From: Campylobacterales bacterium
GTDB lineage: Bacteria > Campylobacterota > Campylobacteria > Campylobacterales > JALSKU01
Direction: 5' to 3'
Assembly (NCBI GenBank): GCA_026988685.1
Contig: JALSKU010000218.1
Coordinates: 1 to 32,420 of the forward strand
Length of the DNA stretch: 32,420 nucleotides
How positions within the stretch are numbered: the stretch's first letter is position 1; the number at the start of each line of letters is the position of its first letter. Position numbers and translations under genes: made by a program. Shown in pieces: positions 1 to 9,249 of the stretch. Below the pieces are notes generated by a model. It did not search any database. It was given only the letters and a program-made list of their open reading frames with translations, and was not told the DNA's origin.

Positions 1-93
1 TTTAATCTTCACAGGTACATTTTCACTATACTTCTTAGCCAAAACATACATAGAAGCAACAGCGTATAATCCTTTTAGTGAAAACTTTGCCAT
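1..93 (-). CDS. Rrf2-family transcriptional regulator (N-terminal part, runs off window)
   Basis: Minus-strand translation from ATG at 93..91: MAKFSLKGLYAVASMYVLAKKYSENVPVKIK, resembling the Rrf2/IscR/NsrR N-terminal winged helix (…FSxKGxYAVxxxxxLA…). Confidence 0.7.
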   Translation of the reverse strand, partial: MAKFSLKGLYAVASMYVLAKKYSENVPVKIK

Positions 94-127
94 CTTAACC
101 TCTCATATAGAATTGTCCTATTATATC

Positions 128-1405
128 CTAATAGTGATTAAAAAACATTTTAGCTCTTATAAGTTTATATTTTTTGGAGCTCATTTTTTCTATCTGCTCT
201 TTTGTCAAGCTTTTTGCACCTATTATGTTCTCTGGTTTTTTTAGCGATAAAACTCCCTGAGTTTTCCTGTTTTTATCCATTATAAGAGGATTAACATGAC
301 ACTCTTCGCAACTTTTTGCATATTTTCCTATCGTGTGAGGATAGTATGGCACCCAACCCTCTATCTTTTTTCCGGCTATTCCACTTTTGTCATCTACTAT
401 CATCTTGCCATTTTTATCTCGGTAGCTAATCCTATACTGAAAAAGTGGGCGAATAAGCACAACCTTTCCATCTTTTGAATTTGCAAGATAGAGATCTTCC
501 CATCTTCGGTATCTATACCCGCTATACCAGATACCTCTTTTCATCTTTTTTAAGACCCAGTCAGGCATCTTTGGAGCTATCTTTTTCTTACTTTTTAAAG
601 CTCTTTTTAGAAAGTTTTTTAGATAACCATCCTCTTGCAAAGTCAAATTTTTCCACTTTTTGTAATCAGCTATATCATCCCTAAATACTGATAACTCATA
701 AGAGTAAACCCCCCAGGAGGAGTGGCAGGCTACACAGGAGATATTTTTATGATAGTTTGGATGATTTTTTTTGGCTATCTGTTTATGACAGTCGATACAT
801 TGAACTTTTTTCTCTCCAATCATATCCTTAAAAGAGTGGCAGCTAGCACAGGTTAGTCCCTTTTTAAAGTGAATATCTTGACTTAAATGGTGAAAGTCTA
901 TGCCATATTTTTGTGGAGGGAAAAAACCATCTTTTGTTAGAGGTGCCCTGTAACTTTTGTCATAATCTTTTGGAAAAAGTCCCTTGTAGTCTGTTCCAAT
1001 AAACTCTTTATTGTGACAGCTTAGGCACTTTTTCATAGGAGTTTTGCTCTTTTTAAATTCTCCTCCTATTTGATGTTTTGTATGACAAGCAAGACAATTT
1101 TTTCCTCTTTTCATCCCTCTTTCACCACTACTTTTTATACTAACATGACACTTAAGGCACTTTCTTCTTAAAAAATCATCAACCAAATCGCTTACACTCT
1201 TTAGACTCTTTTTGGAGAGAGGAATTGTCTGGTAGGTTACATTACTATCTTTTACGCCCCATATCTCTCTTGTTATATTTATAGCCTTTTTTAGAGTATA
1301 GTGTATAGAGTGCTTACACCTATTAGCATCTTTTTGATGGCAATCTATACAGCTTTTGGCAAAAAGAGAGATTGAAAAAAGAAAAATAACAGCTATTTTA
1401 AACAT
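128..1405 (-). CDS. Secreted multiheme c-type cytochrome, 8 CxxCH motifs
   Basis: 425 aa; signal peptide MFKIAVIFLFSISLFAKS; CIDCH, CLKCH, CLACH, CLSCH, CASCH, CIDCH, CVACH, CEECH counted in the translation. Confidence 0.92.
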   Translation of the reverse strand: MFKIAVIFLFSISLFAKSCIDCHQKDANRCKHSIHYTLKKAINITREIWGVKDSNVTYQTIPLSKKSLKSVSDLVDDFLRRKCLKCHVSIKSSGERGMKRGKNCLACHTKHQIGGEFKKSKTPMKKCLSCHNKEFIGTDYKGLFPKDYDKSYRAPLTKDGFFPPQKYGIDFHHLSQDIHFKKGLTCASCHSFKDMIGEKKVQCIDCHKQIAKKNHPNYHKNISCVACHSSWGVYSYELSVFRDDIADYKKWKNLTLQEDGYLKNFLKRALKSKKKIAPKMPDWVLKKMKRGIWYSGYRYRRWEDLYLANSKDGKVVLIRPLFQYRISYRDKNGKMIVDDKSGIAGKKIEGWVPYYPHTIGKYAKSCEECHVNPLIMDKNRKTQGVLSLKKPENIIGAKSLTKEQIEKMSSKKYKLIRAKMFFNHY

Positions 1406-3192
1406 TTTGTCTTTCCACTATAAAAAAGTTTTTTAGAGTTGTTAAAATCTTTATATATTTTATCATCATAACTGTTATGGCATATGATACACTTATATGC
1501 TTCTACTATCTTATAAAGCTCACTTTTATTAAAGCTTCTGGCTCTTTTTCTGGAAGTGCTTTGAAACTGCTTCCCCTCTTCTGAAACAAAAGCATCTATA
1601 GGATAAGAAAAGGGCATACCACTTGCATTTGAGTCATAGATCGGCTCAAACACAATCTTGCCATTTTTTATATCAAGATGACCTCTGCCAAGCCCTAAAG
1701 AAGCCGGATTAAAATGGCAATCCTCACAGCTTCTGCTTTTTAATTGTGTAGTGTGGGGATCCCATCCTGCCATAGCCATAGAGTGAAACTTTTCAACCAT
1801 TTTATCTTTAAAGATAGTCCCTACCACCTGACACCCGGGGGCAAATGGCATAATCTTTCCGTTATAACCAATACCAAGAGAGGGGTGCTCCCATCTCAAA
1901 AAGCTCCTAAACTCCTGCCACTGACCCTTCGTAACCCTCTTTGAAACCCAGTCAAACTGCTTACCCTTTTTTATATACACCTCATGACAGCCGTAACAAC
2001 TTGGCATCCATTGTGAATGACAAGCTGAGCAATCAAGTCTTTTATGGATTAAGAGCGAGTGGTAAGGCTTATCTTTCATCTGCTTGAGATTAAATTTTTT
2101 ACCATCTATTTTTCTGTAAAAAAGAGTGGTGTTATTATCTTTTTGAATATTATAGAGCGGGGTTGAGAATTTTCTAGTATAAGCGATTATGTTTGATTCA
2201 GTTATATTGCCATTTAGATAGAGAAGTTTTTTTCCCAAGGTATCAATCTTTTTAAATTTTGCCTTATGGCAATCCTTGCACTTTATATCTTCAGCATCCT
2301 CCATATGTTTATGCACTCTTCCATCACCCATTACACCCTTTTCGGTATGACAATCGATACAATCAAGCCCTGCTTTGGTGTGATGAATATCAGCCGGTAA
2401 TTTATAGTAAAATCTCCTGCCATCACTCATCTTGTGAGTAAAGTTGCCGTTTTTATATGGAGTTCCATATCCTTCACTCTCAAAAACCCCAATATATGAG
2501 AGTCCGATTCTATTGGATCTGTTATGGCACTTTAGGCAATTTTTGGTCGGTATCTTTGTTGAAAACTTTGCATGTTTATTGCCTGATCCTTTAGAGACTC
2601 TATGACAGTCACTACAACCCCCACCTCTTTTTACCATACCTTTATCAAAAACCTTTTCATCTTGGTCTATATGACAAGCAGCACACATTTTTCTAAAATG
2701 ATCCTCAGCAAGTGAACTCTGTTTGCTCTTTCTTATATCTTTTATACCTATAGTAGAGTTTAAAGAGTTACTCTCTTTCCATTGATATTTAAGTACATTT
2801 AGTATGCCGCTTTGAGTATTCATAAGGGATTTAGAGACTCTTTTAACTATCTCCTTGTGACATTTGGAGCAAAATATTGAAGCATGTTCAAGTCTAGCAG
2901 GGTTTTTAACCATAAACCGATGAGCATCCTTTTTGTTTGTTGCCCATCTGTTTCCACCGTGACATACTGCACAGCCAAATATCTCTACCTGATGAGCATC
3001 ATCCATACTGCTCATATCTTTATGGCAAACTACACACTGATCCACACTCTCTTTTTTTATTGCACCTTTACCGCCTTTTGGGTAGTATAAAATAGTTATA
3101 AATATCAGCAGAAAAAAAGATAAATATGAAATATATCTCAAAATATTATATCTTTTCAAAACAGAGAAACCCAGGTATAAAATATCATCCAT
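1393..3192 (-). CDS. Membrane-anchored multiheme c-type cytochrome, 12 CxxCH motifs
   Basis: 599 aa; N-terminal hydrophobic segment; CVVCH, CAVCH, CSKCH, CAACH, CSDCH, CLKCH, CIDCH, CKDCH, CSACH, CYGCH, CEDCH, CIICH. Confidence 0.92.
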   Translation of the reverse strand: MDDILYLGFSVLKRYNILRYISYLSFFLLIFITILYYPKGGKGAIKKESVDQCVVCHKDMSSMDDAHQVEIFGCAVCHGGNRWATNKKDAHRFMVKNPARLEHASIFCSKCHKEIVKRVSKSLMNTQSGILNVLKYQWKESNSLNSTIGIKDIRKSKQSSLAEDHFRKMCAACHIDQDEKVFDKGMVKRGGGCSDCHRVSKGSGNKHAKFSTKIPTKNCLKCHNRSNRIGLSYIGVFESEGYGTPYKNGNFTHKMSDGRRFYYKLPADIHHTKAGLDCIDCHTEKGVMGDGRVHKHMEDAEDIKCKDCHKAKFKKIDTLGKKLLYLNGNITESNIIAYTRKFSTPLYNIQKDNNTTLFYRKIDGKKFNLKQMKDKPYHSLLIHKRLDCSACHSQWMPSCYGCHEVYIKKGKQFDWVSKRVTKGQWQEFRSFLRWEHPSLGIGYNGKIMPFAPGCQVVGTIFKDKMVEKFHSMAMAGWDPHTTQLKSRSCEDCHFNPASLGLGRGHLDIKNGKIVFEPIYDSNASGMPFSYPIDAFVSEEGKQFQSTSRKRARSFNKSELYKIVEAYKCIICHNSYDDKIYKDFNNSKKLFYSGKTKCLK

Positions 3193-3953
3193 ATCAAAAG
3201 CAAAACTCTTACAATATTTTTATATTTTACAACTCTAAATAGAAAAAGTAAAATGATAGGAAAAACAAGAGTAAAATTAACCAAAATTGCAGGTATCGAA
3301 AAAGAGAGCAATCTTTCAGCCCCTTTAAAAAACCAAGGGCTATAAAGGTTTGCCCCCTTTGCACTTAAAGGTACATCAACAGGCATTTTTAAAAACAGAA
3401 CTGATAATACAACCATAAACAAAGAAGCACCAAGATACTCTGTTTTTATCGTAAACTTTCTAACATGTTTTAAAAGTATAAAGTATAAAATTAGTGGTAA
3501 AAATAGAATGTGCCATATAAAAAATTTGTAAGTTATGATGTTTGTGTCTTTGACAAGAGGTAGCAGAGTATCGATAAATGGAGTATCTTTTATAAGTGTA
3601 AAAGTTACATTTGCTGCTGCATTTGCACTCTGATCCCCTTTTAGAACAAAACCACTGAAAAGAAAAAAGATAACTGCCAAAAAAGCTACGATGGAGTAAT
3701 TCCAAGAAGAGCGTGTTATAGTGATCCTCTTTTGAGACAGTTCAACTGTCACATGAAATAGAAGAAAGATTAAAAAAAGTTCAGAGCTAAAGTAGTGAAC
3801 TTTTCTATAAATTTCTCCATAAGGATATAAAAATGTAATCTTTTGGACAGTATCATAAGCCATCGAAGGATGATAAACAAACACCAAAACCAAGCCGCTT
3901 ATCAAGGATATAAACAGTAACGGCAAAAGCATAAAAGAGAGAGCTTTAAACAT
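3156..3953 (-). CDS. Cytochrome b (b6-like) membrane subunit
   Basis: 265 aa, several TM segments; two His pairs (HYFSSELFLIFLLFH = H-X13-H and HILFLPLILYFILLKH = H-X14-H) typical of cytochrome b/b6; next to a Rieske gene. Confidence 0.85.
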   Translation of the reverse strand: MFKALSFMLLPLLFISLISGLVLVFVYHPSMAYDTVQKITFLYPYGEIYRKVHYFSSELFLIFLLFHVTVELSQKRITITRSSWNYSIVAFLAVIFFLFSGFVLKGDQSANAAANVTFTLIKDTPFIDTLLPLVKDTNIITYKFFIWHILFLPLILYFILLKHVRKFTIKTEYLGASLFMVVLSVLFLKMPVDVPLSAKGANLYSPWFFKGAERLLSFSIPAILVNFTLVFPIILLFLFRVVKYKNIVRVLLLIWMIFYTWVSLF

Positions 3954-3956
3954 CTA

Positions 3957-4376
3957 CTAACCTATTATAACATTATCTTTGACTATTTTAAATGCTATTT
4001 TATCCAAATCTCTCTTTGCAGGTCCTTCAATCCTCCCTCCATCCTTTGTAAATTTACTGTGATGACAAGGACAGATAAAGAGTTTTTTATCGTCATAGTA
4101 TCTCAAAATACACCCCATATGTGTGCAATGGAGATTTAAGACTTCTACTTTTTTACCTTTTTTAAAGATAAAAAACTCCCCTTTTTCATGTAGATTGACA
4201 CCCTCTTTTAGGCTTTTTAGAGGGATAAGGTATCTTTTTCTATTATTTTTATCAAAAAATATAAACTCTTTTGAACTAAAAAGAAAAACTCCCCCCAAAG
4301 TGTATGGGAGAAGCTTTATAAAATCTCTTCTTTTAAGATTAGCACCCTTCAAATTTTGAGCCACCATCACTTGCAC
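3957..4376 (-). CDS. Rieske [2Fe-2S] protein, Tat-type signal; a TTG start at 4352 would shorten the overlap with the upstream gene
   Basis: CTHMGC and CPCHHS Rieske ligand motifs; RRDFIKLLPYTLGGVFLF Tat-like N-terminus. Confidence 0.92.
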   Translation of the reverse strand: MQVMVAQNLKGANLKRRDFIKLLPYTLGGVFLFSSKEFIFFDKNNRKRYLIPLKSLKEGVNLHEKGEFFIFKKGKKVEVLNLHCTHMGCILRYYDDKKLFICPCHHSKFTKDGGRIEGPAKRDLDKIAFKIVKDNVIIG

Positions 4377-4695
4377 TCGGAGCCTCTTTTGCTTTTGATT
4401 CTTCTATAAAAGTATCAAAATCTTCTATATCACCATTATCAGCAAGTTTTTGTATAACATCATTATAGTTAGCCCATGCGGCCTTTTCCCAAGGATTTGC
4501 CTGTATGGCTTTTTGTGCATAAACCTTTGCAAGCTGCAAATTATCTTTTTCCACTTCAGCTCTTGCAAGGTCTATATAGTGTTTGCATAAAACCCTATCC
4601 ATGCTATAGTCCTGCTTGTTTTGTGCATTCATAGACATGGATAAAAATCCCATAATCAGTGCAATCCCTATAACTGAAACCAATATCTTCTTCAT
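4339..4695 (-). CDS. Small secreted TPR-like protein with C-terminal Cys
   Basis: 118 aa; signal peptide MKKILVSVIGIALIMGFLSMSMNA; helical repeat AKVYAQKAIQANPWEKAAWANY; ends KFEGC. Confidence 0.6.
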   Translation of the reverse strand: MKKILVSVIGIALIMGFLSMSMNAQNKQDYSMDRVLCKHYIDLARAEVEKDNLQLAKVYAQKAIQANPWEKAAWANYNDVIQKLADNGDIEDFDTFIEESKAKEAPSASDGGSKFEGC

Positions 4696-4707
4696 CTTTT
4701 CTCCTTC

Positions 4708-5301
4708 TTAATAGTTAACAGTAACATAGTAAACATTTGGCATAGTTCCCTCATCCTCTTTGAGTCTTGTTATGGATGTAGCGTCTCTTAAGAGTTTGGA
4801 AACATTGCTGTCAGGATCATTTAGATCGCCGAAATTTCTTGATTCTCCCACACAAGTAGTAACGCAGGCAGGATCCAATCCTTGAGAAATTCGAGGAAGG
4901 CAGAAGGTGCACTTATCAACAGACTGCAACTCTTCATTATAGTATCTTGCATCATAAGGACAGGCAACCATACAAGCCTTACAGCCTATACACATATCAG
5001 GCTCAACAAGAACTATCCCATCCTCATCTCTTTTAAAGCTAGCACCAGTTGGGCAAACATCTACACAAGGTGCATTATCACAGTGATTGCACAAAGTCGG
5101 CAAAAAACTTATAGTAGGATTGCCATGACAATCCTCGCCCTCTACCTCATAAACCTTGGTTCTATATGCCTCTTTGAGTGCCGGAACCTCCCAGTCAGTT
5201 TTGCAGGCAACATAGCAAGCATCACATCCGATACACCTGTCACCAACTATAACCATAGCCAAATTTTTCTTTTTATCAATTTTACTCTCTAATAGTCCCA
5301 T
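4708..5301 (-). CDS. 4Fe-4S ferredoxin-type electron-transfer subunit (PsrB/PhsB/DmsB-like)
   Basis: Cys clusters CIGCDACYVAC, CNHCDNAPCVDVCP, CIGCKACMVACP, CTFC; in operon with a molybdopterin oxidoreductase and NrfD. Confidence 0.92.
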   Translation of the reverse strand: MGLLESKIDKKKNLAMVIVGDRCIGCDACYVACKTDWEVPALKEAYRTKVYEVEGEDCHGNPTISFLPTLCNHCDNAPCVDVCPTGASFKRDEDGIVLVEPDMCIGCKACMVACPYDARYYNEELQSVDKCTFCLPRISQGLDPACVTTCVGESRNFGDLNDPDSNVSKLLRDATSITRLKEDEGTMPNVYYVTVNY

Positions 5302-5302
5302 A

Positions 5303-7555
5303 TCAAGCCTTTTGAAGTTTTACAAAACCGTTATGAAATGCTGCCGCACCACTTATAGGATCAACGCCATCACTTATAAACCAGTTATCTTTTGTCCCTA
5401 TACCATTACCTCTGCTCCAAAATTTTGTCTTATGTCCAAAGCCGTGGTTTATAAATATGGTCCCCTCTTTAACTCTTTTTGTAATTTTAAGTCTTTCGGG
5501 ATGGTCTGATCTATGATTGGTCTTTACATTTACTATATAAGCACTGTCTCCCTCTTTAAAACCATGCTTTTTGGCATCGTTAGGGTGTATCCATATAGGT
5601 GTATCATCTTGAAGCTCCAAAAGTACCCAGTTATTTTGACTTCTTGCGTGTGAGTGGTGCGGAGTTCTACCAAACATCATCCTAAACTCACCCTCTTTTG
5701 GCATAGGTGGATCCTTGTAAATCGGTATAGGTGCAAAATCATCACCATTTTTTTTCTGTATCTCTTTAAGATCAGGAACATATAGTTGAACTTTGCCTGT
5801 AGTGGTGGCAAATTTCATAAGAGCACCACTTGCACCGGGATATGGATCAACATCCTCAAAAAGAACCACTCCATCTTTTTGTAGTCTTGCATATTGATCT
5901 TCACTCAATACTTCAGACAACTCCTCCACCATCTCTTTTGGAGATTTTTCAAACCATTTGCCAAGTCCAAACTCTTCAGCCATTCCTTTGCATATATCAA
6001 AACACCCTTTTGTGTCATATATCGGCTTTATAGCCGGCTCTCTTATGGCTATAAACGGTGTTTTGTCTTTTTGAACATACGGTGCATCATATCTTTCAAG
6101 ATAAGTTGACTCGGGAAATATAACATCACTATACATAACAGTATCGGTAAACTGTGTATCTATCGATATTATAAGTTCAAGATTTTTTATAGCATCAAAA
6201 ATCCCATTAACACCTACAGGCGAATGGCTTAAAGGATTGGTTCCATAAAGAAGCCATGCTTTAACAGGATAAGGTTTTTGTGTTAAGGTTGCCTCATATA
6301 TACCATTGCTTCTTCCAAGTGCTTCCGGAGCTAATGGAAATTTTTCATCTTTACCGACTCCATCGGCTCTTTTTACTCCTTTTACTTCAGGGTGCTCCTC
6401 TTTTGGAAATTCAACCGGAACAGGATTTCTCACAAAAATACCTCCCGGAACTCCCCAGTTACCCATAAGAGCATTTAGTATAGCTATAGCTCTTACTGTC
6501 TGAGTATCATTTCCATATCTTGTCATCCTTCTTGGAGGGATCGCCACTACATTTGGTGCATTTTTTGCAAAATCCCAGGCGATACTCTCTATAAGTTTTG
6601 CATCAATTCCTGTCTTTTTACTTGCCCAATCAGGAGTGTACTCTTTTATATGCTTAACAAGCTCATTATAGCCGTAGCAATACTCTCTTACAAAATCCAT
6701 ATTGGCAAGATTATCTCTTATGATGACATGTATAAGCCCCAAAGCTAGTGCCAAATCAGTTCCCGGATTTATCTGCAACCAATTTGTAGCTCTAACAGCT
6801 GACTCACTCTGTCTTGGATCAATATAGGTAAGTTTTGAGCCTCTTGCAAGTCCTTCTGCAAAATCCGCAGCCTCTCTTACCTGAACAGAGCCTGCCATAT
6901 TTCTTCCAAATATTATCATATGTTTTGAGTTTGCCATATCGTAAGTCTCATGTCCGCTTACACCCGTTCCAAATGTTAAAGCCCAAGCCATCTCTCTACT
7001 TCCAAGACACTGAGAGTATGCCGGTATAGTAATATTTGGACTACCAAGAGCCAGGGTAAAAAGATGCACATATCTTTCACCTGTTCCATGCATAAATGTA
7101 GCTAAAGTTTTAGCACCATATTTCTCTACCAGAGGATTTAGTTTTTGATGAACATATTTGTAAGCCTCTTCCCAACTCACCTTTTTAAATTTTCCTTCAC
7201 CTCTTTTTCCTGTTCTTATAAGAGGATACTGTATCCTGTCAGGATCATAAGTAGAAGCAATGCCTGCATTTCCTTTTGCACACAGATGACCTCTGTTGTT
7301 AGGATTTAGTTTATTTCCTTCAAGCTTATGGATTCTTCCTTCTCTAACATAAGCATCTACTCCACAGTTCCAAAAACACATCTCACAAAAGTTTTGACTT
7401 CTCTCACCCCTGTCATAGTGTAAAAATCTCTCACCTCTTTTTTGAGTTGAAGCTTCTAGCGGAGAAGGAATACCTGACAGACCTGCTCCAAAAGCTACCG
7501 AACTTGCTCCGGCAAGCTTTAAAAAGCCTCTTCTTGATATCTTAAGTCTACTCAT
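5303..7555 (-). CDS. Molybdopterin oxidoreductase catalytic subunit, Psr/Phs/Ttr-like (ORF track start is 7582; ATG at 7555 behind GGAGGAG is more likely)
   Basis: Tat signal SRRGFLKLAG; N-terminal FeS motif CEMCFWNCG…C; molybdopterin-domain signatures; AYSQCLGSREMAW with a candidate Mo-ligand Cys. Confidence 0.92.
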   Translation of the reverse strand: MSRLKISRRGFLKLAGASSVAFGAGLSGIPSPLEASTQKRGERFLHYDRGERSQNFCEMCFWNCGVDAYVREGRIHKLEGNKLNPNNRGHLCAKGNAGIASTYDPDRIQYPLIRTGKRGEGKFKKVSWEEAYKYVHQKLNPLVEKYGAKTLATFMHGTGERYVHLFTLALGSPNITIPAYSQCLGSREMAWALTFGTGVSGHETYDMANSKHMIIFGRNMAGSVQVREAADFAEGLARGSKLTYIDPRQSESAVRATNWLQINPGTDLALALGLIHVIIRDNLANMDFVREYCYGYNELVKHIKEYTPDWASKKTGIDAKLIESIAWDFAKNAPNVVAIPPRRMTRYGNDTQTVRAIAILNALMGNWGVPGGIFVRNPVPVEFPKEEHPEVKGVKRADGVGKDEKFPLAPEALGRSNGIYEATLTQKPYPVKAWLLYGTNPLSHSPVGVNGIFDAIKNLELIISIDTQFTDTVMYSDVIFPESTYLERYDAPYVQKDKTPFIAIREPAIKPIYDTKGCFDICKGMAEEFGLGKWFEKSPKEMVEELSEVLSEDQYARLQKDGVVLFEDVDPYPGASGALMKFATTTGKVQLYVPDLKEIQKKNGDDFAPIPIYKDPPMPKEGEFRMMFGRTPHHSHARSQNNWVLLELQDDTPIWIHPNDAKKHGFKEGDSAYIVNVKTNHRSDHPERLKITKRVKEGTIFINHGFGHKTKFWSRGNGIGTKDNWFISDGVDPISGAAAFHNGFVKLQKA

Positions 7556-7556
7556 T

Positions 7557-8705
7557 TTAATGCTCCTCCTCTTTAAGCTCAAAAAGCTTTTCTCCTAGGA
7601 AATAAACTATCATAGCTACTCCTATTCCACCTACAAAAAGAGATATCTCACTTGTTGTCGGCATATAGTAATGAAGTGTAAATGGTATATTGTTGTTAGG
7701 TCTGCTGAGCAACTGTCCACCTACAATATTGTCATATCTTGAGAAGAATACCCCAACCAAAACACCAATACCAGCTATAAACGAAAGTATTGTAGAGCTG
7801 AATTTTCCTATAAGTATCATCACTATAGGCAAAACAATACCCACTATCAACTCAAAATAGTAAAAGTTTGATGAAAGTACACCATTACCTATAAACAGTT
7901 TTATAGTTTTTGCAAGTTCACTATCTCCTCCATAACTGTTCAAAAACACACTCCATACATCTACAAAAAACATTAGACAAAGAGCCAAAAAGAGAGTCTT
8001 GTTAAGAGCGATTACATTACTCTTGTATCTATTTCCTTGATTGTGAAAAGCTACTAACATAAGCACAACCGCAACACCGGCTGCAACAGCTGAGACTATA
8101 AACTGAAGCTGAAACGAAACTGAATGCCACAGAGGTCTTGTAGCATTTGAAGCAAAAACAAAAGCCAAGGTAGAGTATGCGACTACTCCTACAAAAAGCC
8201 CTACTAAAGAGGCAAAAAATGCTGAACCGTGCTTTTTGCTCATCAAAAAGTAAAGCTCTAACGCCAACAGAGGTAACTCAATCATATAGAGTGTCACCAT
8301 CCACCATATAGGTGAAGTTATCTCAAAATTTGTATAATACTTTAGAAGCCTTAATGTCTGCAATTGATAAGGACCTGCAAGCTCCCAAAAGATTATAAAA
8401 AATGCTCCTATCAGTGCTGACAAAGAAACAAGAGCGACTCTTTTTGGCATCACATCAAAAGCCGATATCTTAAACACATGTGACAACGAACCCAAAATCG
8501 CCGTCCCTGCACTAATACCTACCAAAAAAGAGTAACCAATGATCAACAATCCCCAAGAAACCTCTCTACTTATGCCATAGGAAGCCTCTTGACCATTTTT
8601 AAAAACCATTATCATACCATATATCGATATGGCACCAATCACAAAAGAGAGCACAAGCCAAAATAGACTTGGTCTGTTATGAATTGTTTGAGTTTGTAAA
8701 CTCAT
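7557..8705 (-). CDS. NrfD/PsrC-family membrane quinone-interacting subunit
   Basis: 382 aa polytopic protein; WGLLIIGYSFLVGISAGTAILGSLSHVF, typical of NrfD; operon position. Confidence 0.9.
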   Translation of the reverse strand: MSLQTQTIHNRPSLFWLVLSFVIGAISIYGMIMVFKNGQEASYGISREVSWGLLIIGYSFLVGISAGTAILGSLSHVFKISAFDVMPKRVALVSLSALIGAFFIIFWELAGPYQLQTLRLLKYYTNFEITSPIWWMVTLYMIELPLLALELYFLMSKKHGSAFFASLVGLFVGVVAYSTLAFVFASNATRPLWHSVSFQLQFIVSAVAAGVAVVLMLVAFHNQGNRYKSNVIALNKTLFLALCLMFFVDVWSVFLNSYGGDSELAKTIKLFIGNGVLSSNFYYFELIVGIVLPIVMILIGKFSSTILSFIAGIGVLVGVFFSRYDNIVGGQLLSRPNNNIPFTLHYYMPTTSEISLFVGGIGVAMIVYFLGEKLFELKEEEH

Positions 8706-9244
8706 ATCTCCTCCTTTATAGAGCTAATCAATTTACTGCTAATACCAACAACTTCCCCATAAAATTTACCTGTTAGAGACAAACTATTCAAAGAGTTTGC
8801 TAAATCATCTATCCAAGTTAAAAATTTGGTAAACTCTTTAAACTCTTTAAATTTATTTTCTTCAGCCAATATAACTGCAAACATTATCATTGAAGATAGA
8901 TTGTCCGCCGGCTTTTTCATATTGTATTCATCGTATACATAGCCGCTTGCTTTGTAGGTTCTGTCTATTTTTATGAGACTTTTTCCATACAATTTTCCAT
9001 CAAGCCACCATGATGCATAAGGAACACATCTTGACTCCTGAGACTCCATAACAAAGATTTTGATATATTCAGCCTCTAAATCCACTAGCTTTAACCTTGG
9101 ATTTAATTTTAAAGAGAGCAACTTATTTAACTTTTCTATATCACTCTCCAAGCCGTCATATGGATAGTCCAAAATATCTGCACACAAAGATAGTGCAGAT
9201 ATTTTATCGTCAATTGATAAATTTTTAAATGTTTTATTTGACAT
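8702..9244 (-). CDS. TorD/DmsD-family molybdoenzyme maturation chaperone
   Basis: 180 aa; LEAEYIKIFV…VPYASWWLDGKLYG…KKPADNLSSMI pattern of the TorD family; operon context. Confidence 0.8.
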   Translation of the reverse strand: MSNKTFKNLSIDDKISALSLCADILDYPYDGLESDIEKLNKLLSLKLNPRLKLVDLEAEYIKIFVMESQESRCVPYASWWLDGKLYGKSLIKIDRTYKASGYVYDEYNMKKPADNLSSMIMFAVILAEENKFKEFKEFTKFLTWIDDLANSLNSLSLTGKFYGEVVGISSKLISSIKEEI

Positions 9245-9249
9245 TTAAA

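Noticed and set aside
3460-3705. 81-aa minus-strand ORF inside cytochrome b
   Set aside because: Alternate frame within a well-supported gene.
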